Source: CAZNSX01 sp964575845
Lineage (GTDB): Bacteria > UBA8248 > CAZNSX01
DNA: 64,000 nucleotides
Reading direction: 5' to 3'
NCBI GenBank assembly: GCA_964575845.1
Contig: CAZNSX010000007.1
Coordinates: 124,001-188,000 of the forward strand
Translations under genes and position numbers: made by a program
Shown: one piece after another, positions 23,618 to 31,598 of the stretch
How positions within the stretch are numbered: the first letter of the stretch is position 1
How the letters are laid out: every line of letters starts with the position of its first letter
Notes under the pieces: model-generated
Seen by the model: the letters and a program-made list of their open reading frames with translations, nothing else
What the model was told of the DNA's origin: nothing
The model's database searches: none

Positions 23618-24898
23618 CTAGCCGAAGAGACAGCTCTCAAGGAGCTTCAAGTTCTGGTCCACGGCTCCCCTGTGGGCTTCCACCACCCGGGCTCCCCTCT
23701 CCCCCATGGCAGCGCCCTTTTGCGGGTTCCGAAGGAGATTCTCCAAGGCCGGAAGGAGCCCCTCGGGCCCAGTCAGCTGAATGCAGCCGCCGCCTTCGCT
23801 CAGGAGGCGGGCCACCTCAGAGAAATTTTCCATATGGGGACCGAAGATGACAGGCACCCTTTGGGCGGCGGGCTCAAGGGCATTCTGGCCTCCCGCGCCG
23901 ACAAGACTCCCGCCCACAAAGGCCAGGCTGGCGAGGGCATAGAGGCTTGGGAGCTCCCCTACGGTGTCCACAAGGAGCACCGGAGGATGCTCTCCTGGCG
24001 GAGGGGCTTGGGTTCTCAGGCGGACCTCAAGGCCACGGGCCAGCAGGAGAGACCGTACCTCGGGAACCCGCTCAGGGTGTCTCGGGGCCAGGATGAGGAG
24101 GAGGGAGGGATGCTTTTCCCGAAGCTTCAAAAAAGCCTCAGCCACCCATTCCTCCTCGCGCCGGTGGGTGCTTCCGGCCAGGATGGTAGTCCTTCCGTCG
24201 GGTAGGCCAAGCTCTCTACGAATCCCCCGCCTCTTCTCTTCATCCAAGAAAGCGGGCGTGCCATCAAACTTGAGGTTTCCCGTTACCTTCACCCTCCCGG
24301 GCTCGGCCCCGAGCGCAACTATGCGCTGGGCATCGGCCTCACTCTGCATGCTGAATACGGAAATCTTCGATAGAACCCCCCGCATGAATGGCTTTATGCA
24401 AAGGTAACCCCGGAAGGAGCGTGGCGATATGCGGCCATTAACCAAAAGAGCTGGAACCTTCCTTCGGTCGAGCTCCTTCAGGAGATTGGGCCAGAGCTCC
24501 GTTTCCATCGAGACATAGAGGTCTGGCCTTATGGTATCCAGAACATCCCTGACTACCCAAGGATAATCCAGAGGAAAGTAGAACAGCCGGTCCGCCTCTT
24601 TCAAGCGTTTCTCTGCGGTCCTGCGGCCTGTCTCGGTGACAGTGGAAACGACTATCCGGGTTCCTTTGAGGCGGGCTCTCAGGGCCCTCACCAGGGGAGC
24701 CGCCACATGGACCTCCCCGACCGATACGGCATGAAGCCAGATGGTCGAGCCGGAGCCGCCCACGTCCCAGCCCCGCAGTCCTCCCAGACGCTCACCCAGC
24801 CCCTCGCGATATTTGCCCCGAATGGCCTTTTGGAAGAGGTAGTAGGACCAGAGCGCGGGGGAAAGGAGCAAGAGAAGGAGATTATAGATAAAATACAA
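23618..24898 (-). CDS. waaA: 3-deoxy-D-manno-octulosonic acid (Kdo) transferase
   Basis: WaaA/KdtA adds Kdo to lipid IVA. The 426-residue GT-B enzyme has an N-terminal membrane anchor (IYNLLLLLLSPALWSYYLF), the acceptor-side WLHAVSVGEVHVA with the catalytic glutamate near residue 60, METELWPNLL, and the CMP-Kdo-binding GGSLVGAGGQNALEPA near residue 315. I place the start at TTG 24898 (MYFIYNLL), which gives the usual family length; the frame runs upstream into the acyltransferase gene without an ATG of the right context. Whether it adds one or two Kdo units cannot be seen. Confidence 0.9.
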   Translation of the reverse strand: MYFIYNLLLLLLSPALWSYYLFQKAIRGKYREGLGERLGGLRGWDVGGSGSTIWLHAVSVGEVHVAAPLVRALRARLKGTRIVVSTVTETGRRTAEKRLKEADRLFYFPLDYPWVVRDVLDTIRPDLYVSMETELWPNLLKELDRRKVPALLVNGRISPRSFRGYLCIKPFMRGVLSKISVFSMQSEADAQRIVALGAEPGRVKVTGNLKFDGTPAFLDEEKRRGIRRELGLPDGRTTILAGSTHRREEEWVAEAFLKLREKHPSLLLILAPRHPERVPEVRSLLLARGLEVRLRTQAPPPGEHPPVLLVDTVGELPSLYALASLAFVGGSLVGAGGQNALEPAAQRVPVIFGPHMENFSEVARLLSEGGGCIQLTGPEGLLPALENLLRNPQKGAAMGERGARVVEAHRGAVDQNLKLLESCLFG

Positions 24899-24917
24899 GA
24901 ACCACCCCCGATTCCTC

Positions 24918-25649
24918 TTAAGAGTAAAAGCTGTCGGCCCGCTGGGTAATCTTGAGGAGGCTCTCCTCGAGCTCCTGCCGCTTTCTCTCCAGGAGGGAGG
25001 GGTCCGCTCCCTCAGGCACCACCAGGGTGTCTCCCCTGATGAGGACGGTCTCGGCGAAGGGATAGGGGAGCAGAAAGCCGTCCCAGCTCCCAAATCTCTT
25101 GGCACGGCGGGCTCCAAAGGTCAGCGGAATGATGGGAGCTCCTGTTAGCGCTGCCAGTGTTATGACACCCATTTGCACCCTATGGCGTGGGCCCTTTGGC
25201 CCATCAGGAGTTATTCCCACCGAATAACCCTTCCGCATCAGGGACACAAGCTCCCGCAAGGCTTTTCCCCCTCCTTTATCCCTCCCTCCGGAAATCGAGG
25301 TGGAGCCCCGCACCAAGTCGAAGTTGAAGTACTTAAGCACTCGACCTATGAGCTCCCCATCACGGCTCCGGCTGACCAATATATAGCCAAAGGGGCAACG
25401 GTAGACGTAAGGCATGGGAAACATGCGGCCGTGCCAGAAGGCGACGATAACCGCCCCGCCTGAAGAGAATGGTTCCCTCTCACCTGCACGGTTGATGTGG
25501 CGGAAGCGAAGGGTGAGGCACCAGAGGCGCACAACCAGGGCGATGGCTGGGGCGATGAGCAGGCGCAGGAAAAGGTTCCACCAGAAGCCCCCCGCGGGAC
25601 CTTCCCCCTGAGCCACCTCAGCGCGCCTCCCGGACCTCCATCCCCTCAA
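24918..25649 (-). CDS. DUF374 lysophospholipid acyltransferase-family protein
   Basis: The 243-residue protein has an N-terminal membrane segment (LLIAPAIALVVRLW) and DUF374 features: VIVAFWHGRMFPMPYV with an HG acyltransferase-type active site, VSRSRDGELIGRV, and GITPDGPKGPRH. The family is found in lipid A loci of bacteria that lack or supplement LpxL/LpxM, so it may be the late acyltransferase for Kdo2-lipid A here; that is inference. The start is a TTG whose last two bases overlap the lpxB TGA; a GTG 11 codons later is an alternative. Confidence 0.85.
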   Translation of the reverse strand: MRGWRSGRRAEVAQGEGPAGGFWWNLFLRLLIAPAIALVVRLWCLTLRFRHINRAGEREPFSSGGAVIVAFWHGRMFPMPYVYRCPFGYILVSRSRDGELIGRVLKYFNFDLVRGSTSISGGRDKGGGKALRELVSLMRKGYSVGITPDGPKGPRHRVQMGVITLAALTGAPIIPLTFGARRAKRFGSWDGFLLPYPFAETVLIRGDTLVVPEGADPSLLERKRQELEESLLKITQRADSFYS

Positions 25650-26785
25650 ACCGCCCTCTTCAGAAAGGAGACTATCTGGCTCGCGGCCTCCCCATAGGCC
25701 TCCCGCTCGCCCAGAATTCCCTTCACTCCCCCGAGGCGGGCCCGAACCTCCTCGCCATAGCTTCCATCCCCCAGCACCTTAAGTGCCTCGCGGGCGATAT
25801 TGCCCGGAGTCACATCGGCCTGGATGAGCTCGGGCACCACAAGCCTTCCCGCCACGATATTCACTAGACCTATGTATGGGATCTTTATGAGGAAGTTCTT
25901 GGTGAGCCAGTAAGTCAGGCCGTTCACCCGATAAACTATGACCATCGGAACCCCCAGGAGGCCCGCCTCCAGGGTGGCCGTGCCAGAAGCCACCATGAGG
26001 AAATCCGAAGCACTCATGGCCTTGAGGGTCACTCCCTCAAGAATCCTCACATCGAGGGTCTTGTCGGTCAGATATTCATTCACCGCCCTCGGGCTCAGGG
26101 TGTAGGCCAGCGGCAAAAGGAAGCGGGTTTCGGGGAAGACCCTTTGGACATCCCGGGCGGCACCCAGCATGGGAGGCAGGAGGGAGCGGAGTTCTCGCTC
26201 CCGGCTTCCCGGCAAAAGGCCCACCACGGGAGAGTCCGGCGGAAGGCCCAGCTCCTCCCTGGCCCGCCTCTTGTCAGGCACCCCCCGGAGCTCGCCCACC
26301 AAGGGGTGTCCGACATAATGGGCCTCGATGCCCGCCTTTCGGTAAAACTCCGCCTCAAAGGGCAGGATGCTCAGGACGAGGTCCACCCAGCGGGCCATGT
26401 CCTTCACCCGACTCCTCCACCAGGCCCATACTTGAGGTGCTATGAAATAGATGACCGAAAGACCCCGCCTCTTGGCGGCCCGTGCCAGCCTCAGGTTGAA
26501 GCCCGGATAATCGATGAGGATGATGGCCTCATAAAGCCCCCCTTTCATCTCCTCAAGGAACCGGCGGTAGATCCTCCATAGGGCGGGCAGGGCCGAAGCT
26601 ATCTCAATACCTCCCACCACGCCCAGGCCCTGGATGTTACTGAAGGTATCGACACCCGCCTCCCTCATGCGCTCTCCCCCGACGCCGGTGAAGCGCAGAG
26701 AGGAATCAGATCCTCTCAGAGCGGTGATGAGCTTCGCGCCGTGCTGGTCTCCCGAGGCCTCGCCCACCATTATGAGAATCCCCAC
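25646..26785 (-). CDS. lpxB: Lipid-A-disaccharide synthase
   Basis: LpxB joins UDP-2,3-diacylglucosamine and lipid X to form the beta-1,6 disaccharide. The 379-residue GT19 protein has MVGEASGDQHGAKLI at the N-terminus, FIAPQVWAWWRSRVK near residue 130, HYVGHPLVGE, GLLPGSRERELRSLLP, and VASGTATLEAGLLGVPMV near residue 280. It starts with GTG four bases after lpxI and overlaps the DUF374 start by four bases. Confidence 0.94.
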   Translation of the reverse strand: MGILIMVGEASGDQHGAKLITALRGSDSSLRFTGVGGERMREAGVDTFSNIQGLGVVGGIEIASALPALWRIYRRFLEEMKGGLYEAIILIDYPGFNLRLARAAKRRGLSVIYFIAPQVWAWWRSRVKDMARWVDLVLSILPFEAEFYRKAGIEAHYVGHPLVGELRGVPDKRRAREELGLPPDSPVVGLLPGSRERELRSLLPPMLGAARDVQRVFPETRFLLPLAYTLSPRAVNEYLTDKTLDVRILEGVTLKAMSASDFLMVASGTATLEAGLLGVPMVIVYRVNGLTYWLTKNFLIKIPYIGLVNIVAGRLVVPELIQADVTPGNIAREALKVLGDGSYGEEVRARLGGVKGILGEREAYGEAASQIVSFLKRAV

Positions 26786-26788
26786 GGT

Positions 26789-27631
26789 CTAAGCTCCGGC
26801 TGAAGGGGAGGTCTCTTCCGGCGGGAGATAGCCCCAGACGGCAATGCCCAGCTTATCGGCCGCCCCGGTCACGGCCTCCCTATCTATCAGCATTGTCCGC
26901 CCCGCCTCCAGACCGAGAGCCCTGGCCCCGGCCTCTCCCATAATGCGGACCGTGTTCTCGCCAACTACAGGGATATCGAAGCGAAAATCCTGGTGGGGAC
27001 GACTCACCTTGACCACGACGGCTTTCCCCTTTCCCAGGGCGCATCCCCGGCGGATGGTGGCATCGGTTCCCTCCACGGCCTCTACGGCCAGTACGGCCCC
27101 ATCGCGCACCACAACCGTCTGCCCGATATCCAGGGCTGCCACCCCCCGGGCCAGGTGGAGCCCGTAAGCGATGTCAGCCATCTCCCCGCGGCTCGGGCGT
27201 CGCCTCGATAAGGGGCCCATGGGAGTCAGGAGATGGGCGAGGAAGCGAGTCTGCTCAAGAACCCTGATGCCTTCCGCTTCGAGCGTCCGGACGGCGGCCT
27301 TGAGCAAGGTCTCATCGCTTCGATTCCGCACGCCCAGAAGGATCTTCACGGCCAGGAGGTCGAACTTGAGATTGCGGAAGAGGAGGAATTTATCGAGCTT
27401 GCCCGCAAAGGCGACCTCCCTTACGCCAGCCTCTTTGAGGAAGCGGAGCATGCGGCCAGCCTGGCCGATGCCGAAGCGCCCGATCGAGTCGCAAAGGGGA
27501 GCCAGTTCCCCTTCGGCTCCTTTGGAAAAGACAATAGCACTCACTCGGAAGCCTTCCTCGGTGGCGGCCTTGAGCAAATGCTTTGGTAGCTCTCCCTCGC
27601 CTGCGATGAGCCCTAGGTGAGCGGTCGTCAC
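26789..27631 (-). CDS. lpxI: UDP-2,3-diacylglucosamine pyrophosphatase LpxI
   Basis: LpxI hydrolyses UDP-2,3-diacylglucosamine to lipid X and UMP, replacing LpxH in many alphaproteobacteria and other lineages. The 280-residue protein has the N-terminal LGLIAGEGELPKHLLKAA domain and the DUF1009 C-terminal domain with DIGQTVVVRDGAVLAVEAVEGTD and the FDIPVVGENTVRIM segment. It starts at a GTG preceded by GGAGGACCG. Its place next to lpxB fits the pathway: LpxI makes half of the LpxB substrate pair. Confidence 0.92.
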   Translation of the reverse strand: MTTAHLGLIAGEGELPKHLLKAATEEGFRVSAIVFSKGAEGELAPLCDSIGRFGIGQAGRMLRFLKEAGVREVAFAGKLDKFLLFRNLKFDLLAVKILLGVRNRSDETLLKAAVRTLEAEGIRVLEQTRFLAHLLTPMGPLSRRRPSRGEMADIAYGLHLARGVAALDIGQTVVVRDGAVLAVEAVEGTDATIRRGCALGKGKAVVVKVSRPHQDFRFDIPVVGENTVRIMGEAGARALGLEAGRTMLIDREAVTGAADKLGIAVWGYLPPEETSPSAGA

Positions 27632-27672
27632 CGGTCCTCCAACCGAGGCAAGGGGACCCTAAGGGTTCTCCC

Positions 27673-28641
27673 TTAACCTCCTGCGAGTTGTTTTCCCTTG
27701 AGATTTTCGATTATTCTCAGGGCCAGCTCCAGGGACACCAACTCTTTCTCTACCGAGGCAGGGCGACTTCCGTTGGCGGCGCAGTCGATGAGGTGCTTGA
27801 GCTCAAGCTTGAGGGGGTTATCCTTGTGGACGAAGAGCCTCTCGATCAGAGATTCCTGGCGGTACTTGAGCTCTGCCCGGGTGAGCTCATGCTGGGAGGC
27901 GGCCTGGCGGTGGATTCGGATGTCCTGGTCCGTGTAGTCCAGGAAGATATAAGCATTTGGCTGGGTGATGGCCAGCGTGCGGATCTTCTCCTGGGTGGTG
28001 CGGCTGGCGGAGACGGTGGCCATACACCCGCTCTCAAAGCGAAGCTGCACTGTGGCCACATCCTCCAGGGGCGTCAAGATGGAGGCACCCACGGCGTTCA
28101 ACTCCGCCACAGGAGAATCGACCAAGTCGAGGATGATGTCCAGGTCGTGGATCATCAGGTCCAGCACCACGCCATCATCCTGAACCCGGGGGACGAAGGG
28201 CCCAAGGCGTCGACTCTCGATGAGGATGGGCTCCCTGACGATCTTCCTGAGCTCCTGAACGGCGCCGTTGAAGCGCTCCACATGGCCGATATGGAGGATG
28301 AGACCTTGCTTATGAGCCAAGCGGAAGAGCTCCCGAGCCTGCTCCATGTTCTGGGTTATGGGTTTTTCCACAAGCACGTGGACCCCGGCCTCAAGAAGCT
28401 CCTTCGCCACGGGGAAATGCAAAGGGGTGGGGACAGCAACGCTCACAACATCTACCTTGCCGAAGAGCTGCCGGTAGTCGGTATAGCCCACGGTGTTATA
28501 ACGCACCGCCATTTCCGTGACCTTGGCGATGTCAAGGTCGACTATGCCCACCAGCTCCACCTCAACCATCTCGGCATAGGCCGCCACATGGTACCGGCCC
28601 ATGTGGCCCACGCCAACGACACCCGCCTTAACCCGGCCCAT
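27673..28641 (-). CDS. Gfo/Idh/MocA-family NAD(P) oxidoreductase in the lpx cluster
   Basis: The 322-residue protein has the Rossmann motif AGVVGVGHMGRYH, the VLVEKPITQN signature with catalytic lysine, and a C-terminal dimerisation domain. It sits between lpxA and lpxI. Members of this family at this site include GnnA, which oxidises the 3-OH of UDP-GlcNAc for 3-amino lipid A, but GnnA works with the aminotransferase GnnB, which is absent here. Other sugar dehydrogenase roles are equally possible. The start at 28641 is chosen because it lies after the lpxA stop; the ribosome site is weak. Confidence 0.85.
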   Translation of the reverse strand: MGRVKAGVVGVGHMGRYHVAAYAEMVEVELVGIVDLDIAKVTEMAVRYNTVGYTDYRQLFGKVDVVSVAVPTPLHFPVAKELLEAGVHVLVEKPITQNMEQARELFRLAHKQGLILHIGHVERFNGAVQELRKIVREPILIESRRLGPFVPRVQDDGVVLDLMIHDLDIILDLVDSPVAELNAVGASILTPLEDVATVQLRFESGCMATVSASRTTQEKIRTLAITQPNAYIFLDYTDQDIRIHRQAASQHELTRAELKYRQESLIERLFVHKDNPLKLELKHLIDCAANGSRPASVEKELVSLELALRIIENLKGKQLAGG

Positions 28642-28669
28642 GTTTTCGGTCTCTCGAAGCTGATTTCCC

Positions 28670-29467
28670 TCAGATGTGCTCAACAACACCGACCCTGCGA
28701 TACACACCCCTTCGGGAGTTTCCTACGAAGTCCAAAAAATGCCTCACCTCCGGCCCGACCTCCACCTCTTCGGAAATCTTTTTCAGGGCCTCATCAACCG
28801 TAAGCTTTGAGAGGAAGAAGAGCTTGAAGACATGCTTCAAGTCCTCCCGTACCCGATCCGGCACCTGATAACGCCTGAGCCCCACCGTGTTTAAACCCCG
28901 CACGAGAGCTGGAAACCCTTCCATGATAACATACGGGGCGGCATCCTTCCTCAAGCCCGAATAGGCAGCCACGAGTGTGAGGCTGCCGATCCGGCAGAAC
29001 TGGTGCACCCCGACGTAGCCCGAGATGAAGGCCCTATCCTCCACCACGACATGGCCCGAGAGGCCCGCATAGTTGGTTAATACCACATCATCCCCTACCT
29101 GGCAATCATGGGCCACGTGACTGTATGCCATCATGAAGACTCGGTTACCAAGGCGGGTCTCGCCTCCTTCCTGGGTAGAACGGTGAACGGTTACTCCTTC
29201 CCGGAAGAGGCAATTCGAGCCGATCTTAACATAAGACTGCACGCCCTTGAACTTCGCATCCTGGGGCTCGCCGCCGATAACAGCCCCAGGCCAGACCCTA
29301 CAGCCTGATCCCATTTCCGTCCAGCCCTCAATTGTCGCATGCGCGCCGATAACACATCCCTCGCCCAGCTTCACATGGGGGCCCACGACGGCCAGCGGGC
29401 CCACTACCACCCCCCGACCCAGCCCCGTCTCCGGGTGAACTATGGCCGTGGGATGAATCTCAACCAT
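28670..29467 (-). CDS. lpxA: UDP-N-acetylglucosamine acyltransferase
   Basis: LpxA transfers a 3-hydroxyacyl group from ACP to UDP-GlcNAc in the first step of lipid A synthesis. The 265-residue protein begins with hexapeptide repeats of the left-handed beta helix (IHPTAIVHPETGLGRGVVVG), has the catalytic-histidine region MMAYSHVAHDCQVGDDV near residue 120, and HQFCRIG. The C-terminal helical domain follows. It is two bases downstream of fabZ in transcription order. Confidence 0.94.
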   Translation of the reverse strand: MVEIHPTAIVHPETGLGRGVVVGPLAVVGPHVKLGEGCVIGAHATIEGWTEMGSGCRVWPGAVIGGEPQDAKFKGVQSYVKIGSNCLFREGVTVHRSTQEGGETRLGNRVFMMAYSHVAHDCQVGDDVVLTNYAGLSGHVVVEDRAFISGYVGVHQFCRIGSLTLVAAYSGLRKDAAPYVIMEGFPALVRGLNTVGLRRYQVPDRVREDLKHVFKLFFLSKLTVDEALKKISEEVEVGPEVRHFLDFVGNSRRGVYRRVGVVEHI

Positions 29468-29469
29468 CC

Positions 29470-29904
29470 CTAGTCTTGCCTCGGAGCTATCATGGCCTGA
29501 AGCTCGGCTTCGGCCGCGAGCTGACCCTCCACCAGAGTCTTACCCTTAAAGTGCCAGAGGCTACCCCGATGGCGCAGCACTTCCACCTCCATGCGCATCT
29601 GGTCCCCAGGCACAACTTGACGGCGGAACTTAGCTTTGTCTATGCCCGTAAAAAAGGCCACAGGCCGCTGCTCAGAAATAGCCATGAGGGCCAGGATGCC
29701 TCCGGTCTGCACCATGGCCTCCAGGACGAGGACGCCCGGCACTACGGGATACTCCGGGAAGTGCCCCTGAAAATAGGGCTCGTTGATGGTGACATTCTTT
29801 ATCCCCACGATGCTCTTGCCGTCCACGTACTCCAGGATGCGATCCACCATGAGGAAAGGATATCGGTGGGGCAGCCATTTTTGAATCTCATTCACGTCCA
29901 TCAT
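29470..29904 (-). CDS. fabZ: 3-hydroxyacyl-ACP dehydratase FabZ
   Basis: FabZ dehydrates 3-hydroxyacyl-ACP in fatty acid elongation and draws on the same substrate pool as LpxA and LpxD. The 144-residue hot-dog fold protein has LPHRYPFLMVDRI with the catalytic His and GHFPEYPVVPGVLVLEAM with the catalytic Glu. The start overlaps the lpxD end by 17 bases; ATG codons at 29904 and 29901 are both possible. Confidence 0.94.
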   Translation of the reverse strand: MMDVNEIQKWLPHRYPFLMVDRILEYVDGKSIVGIKNVTINEPYFQGHFPEYPVVPGVLVLEAMVQTGGILALMAISEQRPVAFFTGIDKAKFRRQVVPGDQMRMEVEVLRHRGSLWHFKGKTLVEGQLAAEAELQAMIAPRQD

Positions 29905-30925
29905 GGCTCCGCCCCTTCCCCAGCCGTTCGAACTCCTCCTCCAGCCGTCGGACCCTTTTCAGAAGCTCGGGCAGGTAGGAAAGGGCCGCCTGTGCCCTTC
30001 GCCAGCGCTCAACGGGTATAGCCGGGATTCCCATGTAGACCGCCCCGGAGGGGATGCGCCCATGGAGCCCCGCCTTGCCCCCGGCCTTGGCCTGATCGCC
30101 CACTGTCACATGATCGGCGACTCCAACCTGGCCGCCGAACATGACGCGGCGGCCGATGGTACAGCTGCCAGAGATGCCCACCTGCGCCGCCATGATGGAG
30201 TCTTCCCCTACCCGCACATTGTGAGCAATCTGAACCAGGTTGTCTATCTTGGTTCCCCGTCCTATCAGGGTGACCCCCATGGTGGCCCGGTCTATGGTGG
30301 TGTTGGCACCGATCTCCACATCGTCCCCAATCACCACCTTGCCCACCTGAGGAATCTTATGATGGCGACCTTCCTCATCCTGGAGGAAGCCGAAACCGTC
30401 GCTCCCTATGACCGCCCCCGCATGGACGACGACTCGGCACCCAAGCTCAACTCCCTCCAGGATGCAGACATTAGGGTAGATGAGACACTCGTCGCCTATC
30501 CTGACACCCCTTCCCACATAAACCCCTGGATGAATGACGACCCGAGCGCCCAGAACTACCCCATCCTCCAGATAAACCCAGGGATAGATGGCGGGCCTTT
30601 CCCCCATCTTCACTCCTCGCCCCACATAGGCCTTATCACTCACCCCCTCCCGCACCGGTGAGGGCGGGTGGAACTGGCGCACAAGCCTCCCGAAGGCCAG
30701 CTGAGGATCTGTGACCCTCACGGCCGAAACCGGTACCGGAAGGCCCGGGGGGGCCACCACGGCCGAAGCCCGTACCGTCCCCACCGCCTTGAGTCTCCTC
30801 TCCGAGCTTACGAATGCGCACTGCCCCGGACCGGCCTCCTCAATATCGGCCACGCCTTCTATCTCCAGCTCCCCTTCCCCTTCAAGCTCACCGCCCAGCA
30901 TGGCGGCTATCTCCTTGAGCTTCAC
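29888..30925 (-). CDS. lpxD: UDP-3-O-(3-hydroxyacyl)glucosamine N-acyltransferase
   Basis: LpxD adds the N-linked hydroxyacyl chain in the third step of lipid A synthesis. The protein has a short uridine-binding N-domain (CAFVSSERRL), a long run of hexapeptide repeats from about residue 100, the catalytic His in IDNLVQIAHNVRVGED, and a C-terminal helix. I prefer the GTG at 30925 because CGAGG lies nine bases upstream and it gives the usual short N-terminus; an ATG at 30964 inside the skp gene would add 13 residues without a ribosome site. Confidence 0.92.
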   Translation of the reverse strand: MKLKEIAAMLGGELEGEGELEIEGVADIEEAGPGQCAFVSSERRLKAVGTVRASAVVAPPGLPVPVSAVRVTDPQLAFGRLVRQFHPPSPVREGVSDKAYVGRGVKMGERPAIYPWVYLEDGVVLGARVVIHPGVYVGRGVRIGDECLIYPNVCILEGVELGCRVVVHAGAVIGSDGFGFLQDEEGRHHKIPQVGKVVIGDDVEIGANTTIDRATMGVTLIGRGTKIDNLVQIAHNVRVGEDSIMAAQVGISGSCTIGRRVMFGGQVGVADHVTVGDQAKAGGKAGLHGRIPSGAVYMGIPAIPVERWRRAQAALSYLPELLKRVRRLEEEFERLGKGRSHDGRE

Positions 30926-30944
30926 TTTTCCTGACCTCGCTCCG

Positions 30945-31532
30945 TCATTGTTTTTGCTGGTCATAGATGCGAATAATCTGGTCGGTTAGGTCCACCTTGG
31001 AAGCATCATAGTAGATAAGGAGCCGCTTATCAAGAACGAGGGTCAGACCCCCCTTTCGTCCCACATTTCTGACGACCTCCCGGACCTCCAACAGGATATT
31101 CTCCATGAGCTTCTGGCGCCGGTCCACTAGTTCCGCCCGCTGGTCCTCCACGAAACGCCTCAAGTCCTCCTGCATGCGCCGCACCTCCCGGGCCAAGCGC
31201 ATGAGATCCTCGGCCTTTCGCCGCTGCTCCTCTTCCCGGAGGATGGCCCGACGGGCCTCAAAGTCCCGCTGTTGCTCCTGCAGGGACTGCTCTTTCTGGA
31301 TAACCTCCTGTCGCCTCTTTTCGACCTCCAGCTGCGTTCGTTCTTGGAGCTCCTGGAAGCTCTTGAGGGCTCGCTTTCCTGCCGCCGACTCATTGACCAC
31401 CCGCTCCAAGTCCACCACCCCGACCCTATCCTGGGCAAAAGAGGGAGCGACAACAAAAAACCCCAGAATGAGCAATGCCCAACTTATCGATACCGAAAGG
31501 AGAGCTTTGCCTGAGAGCACACCCCTATGCAT
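30945..31532 (-). CDS. skp: Periplasmic chaperone Skp/OmpH
   Basis: The 195-residue protein has a signal peptide (LLILGFFVVAPSFAQ) and then VGVVDLERVVNESAAGKRA, followed by a long charged coiled-coil rich in Glu, Arg and Gln. It closes with VVRNVGRKGGLTLVLDKRLLIYYD. Skp trimers hold unfolded outer-membrane proteins and deliver them to BamA, which is encoded just upstream. GAGGAG precedes the ATG. Confidence 0.92.
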   Translation of the reverse strand: MHRGVLSGKALLSVSISWALLILGFFVVAPSFAQDRVGVVDLERVVNESAAGKRALKSFQELQERTQLEVEKRRQEVIQKEQSLQEQQRDFEARRAILREEEQRRKAEDLMRLAREVRRMQEDLRRFVEDQRAELVDRRQKLMENILLEVREVVRNVGRKGGLTLVLDKRLLIYYDASKVDLTDQIIRIYDQQKQ

Positions 31533-31598
31533 GGCTCACTCCTCTTTTCGCTCGTCTCCCCCGAAGGAAGGGCTCGGACAGCCAAGGCGGCCGGGTGC

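Noticed and set aside
27688..28803. Long plus-strand open frame of about 371 codons
   Set aside because: It lies antisense to the Gfo/Idh gene and the 3' end of lpxA, with no ribosome site or recognisable motifs.
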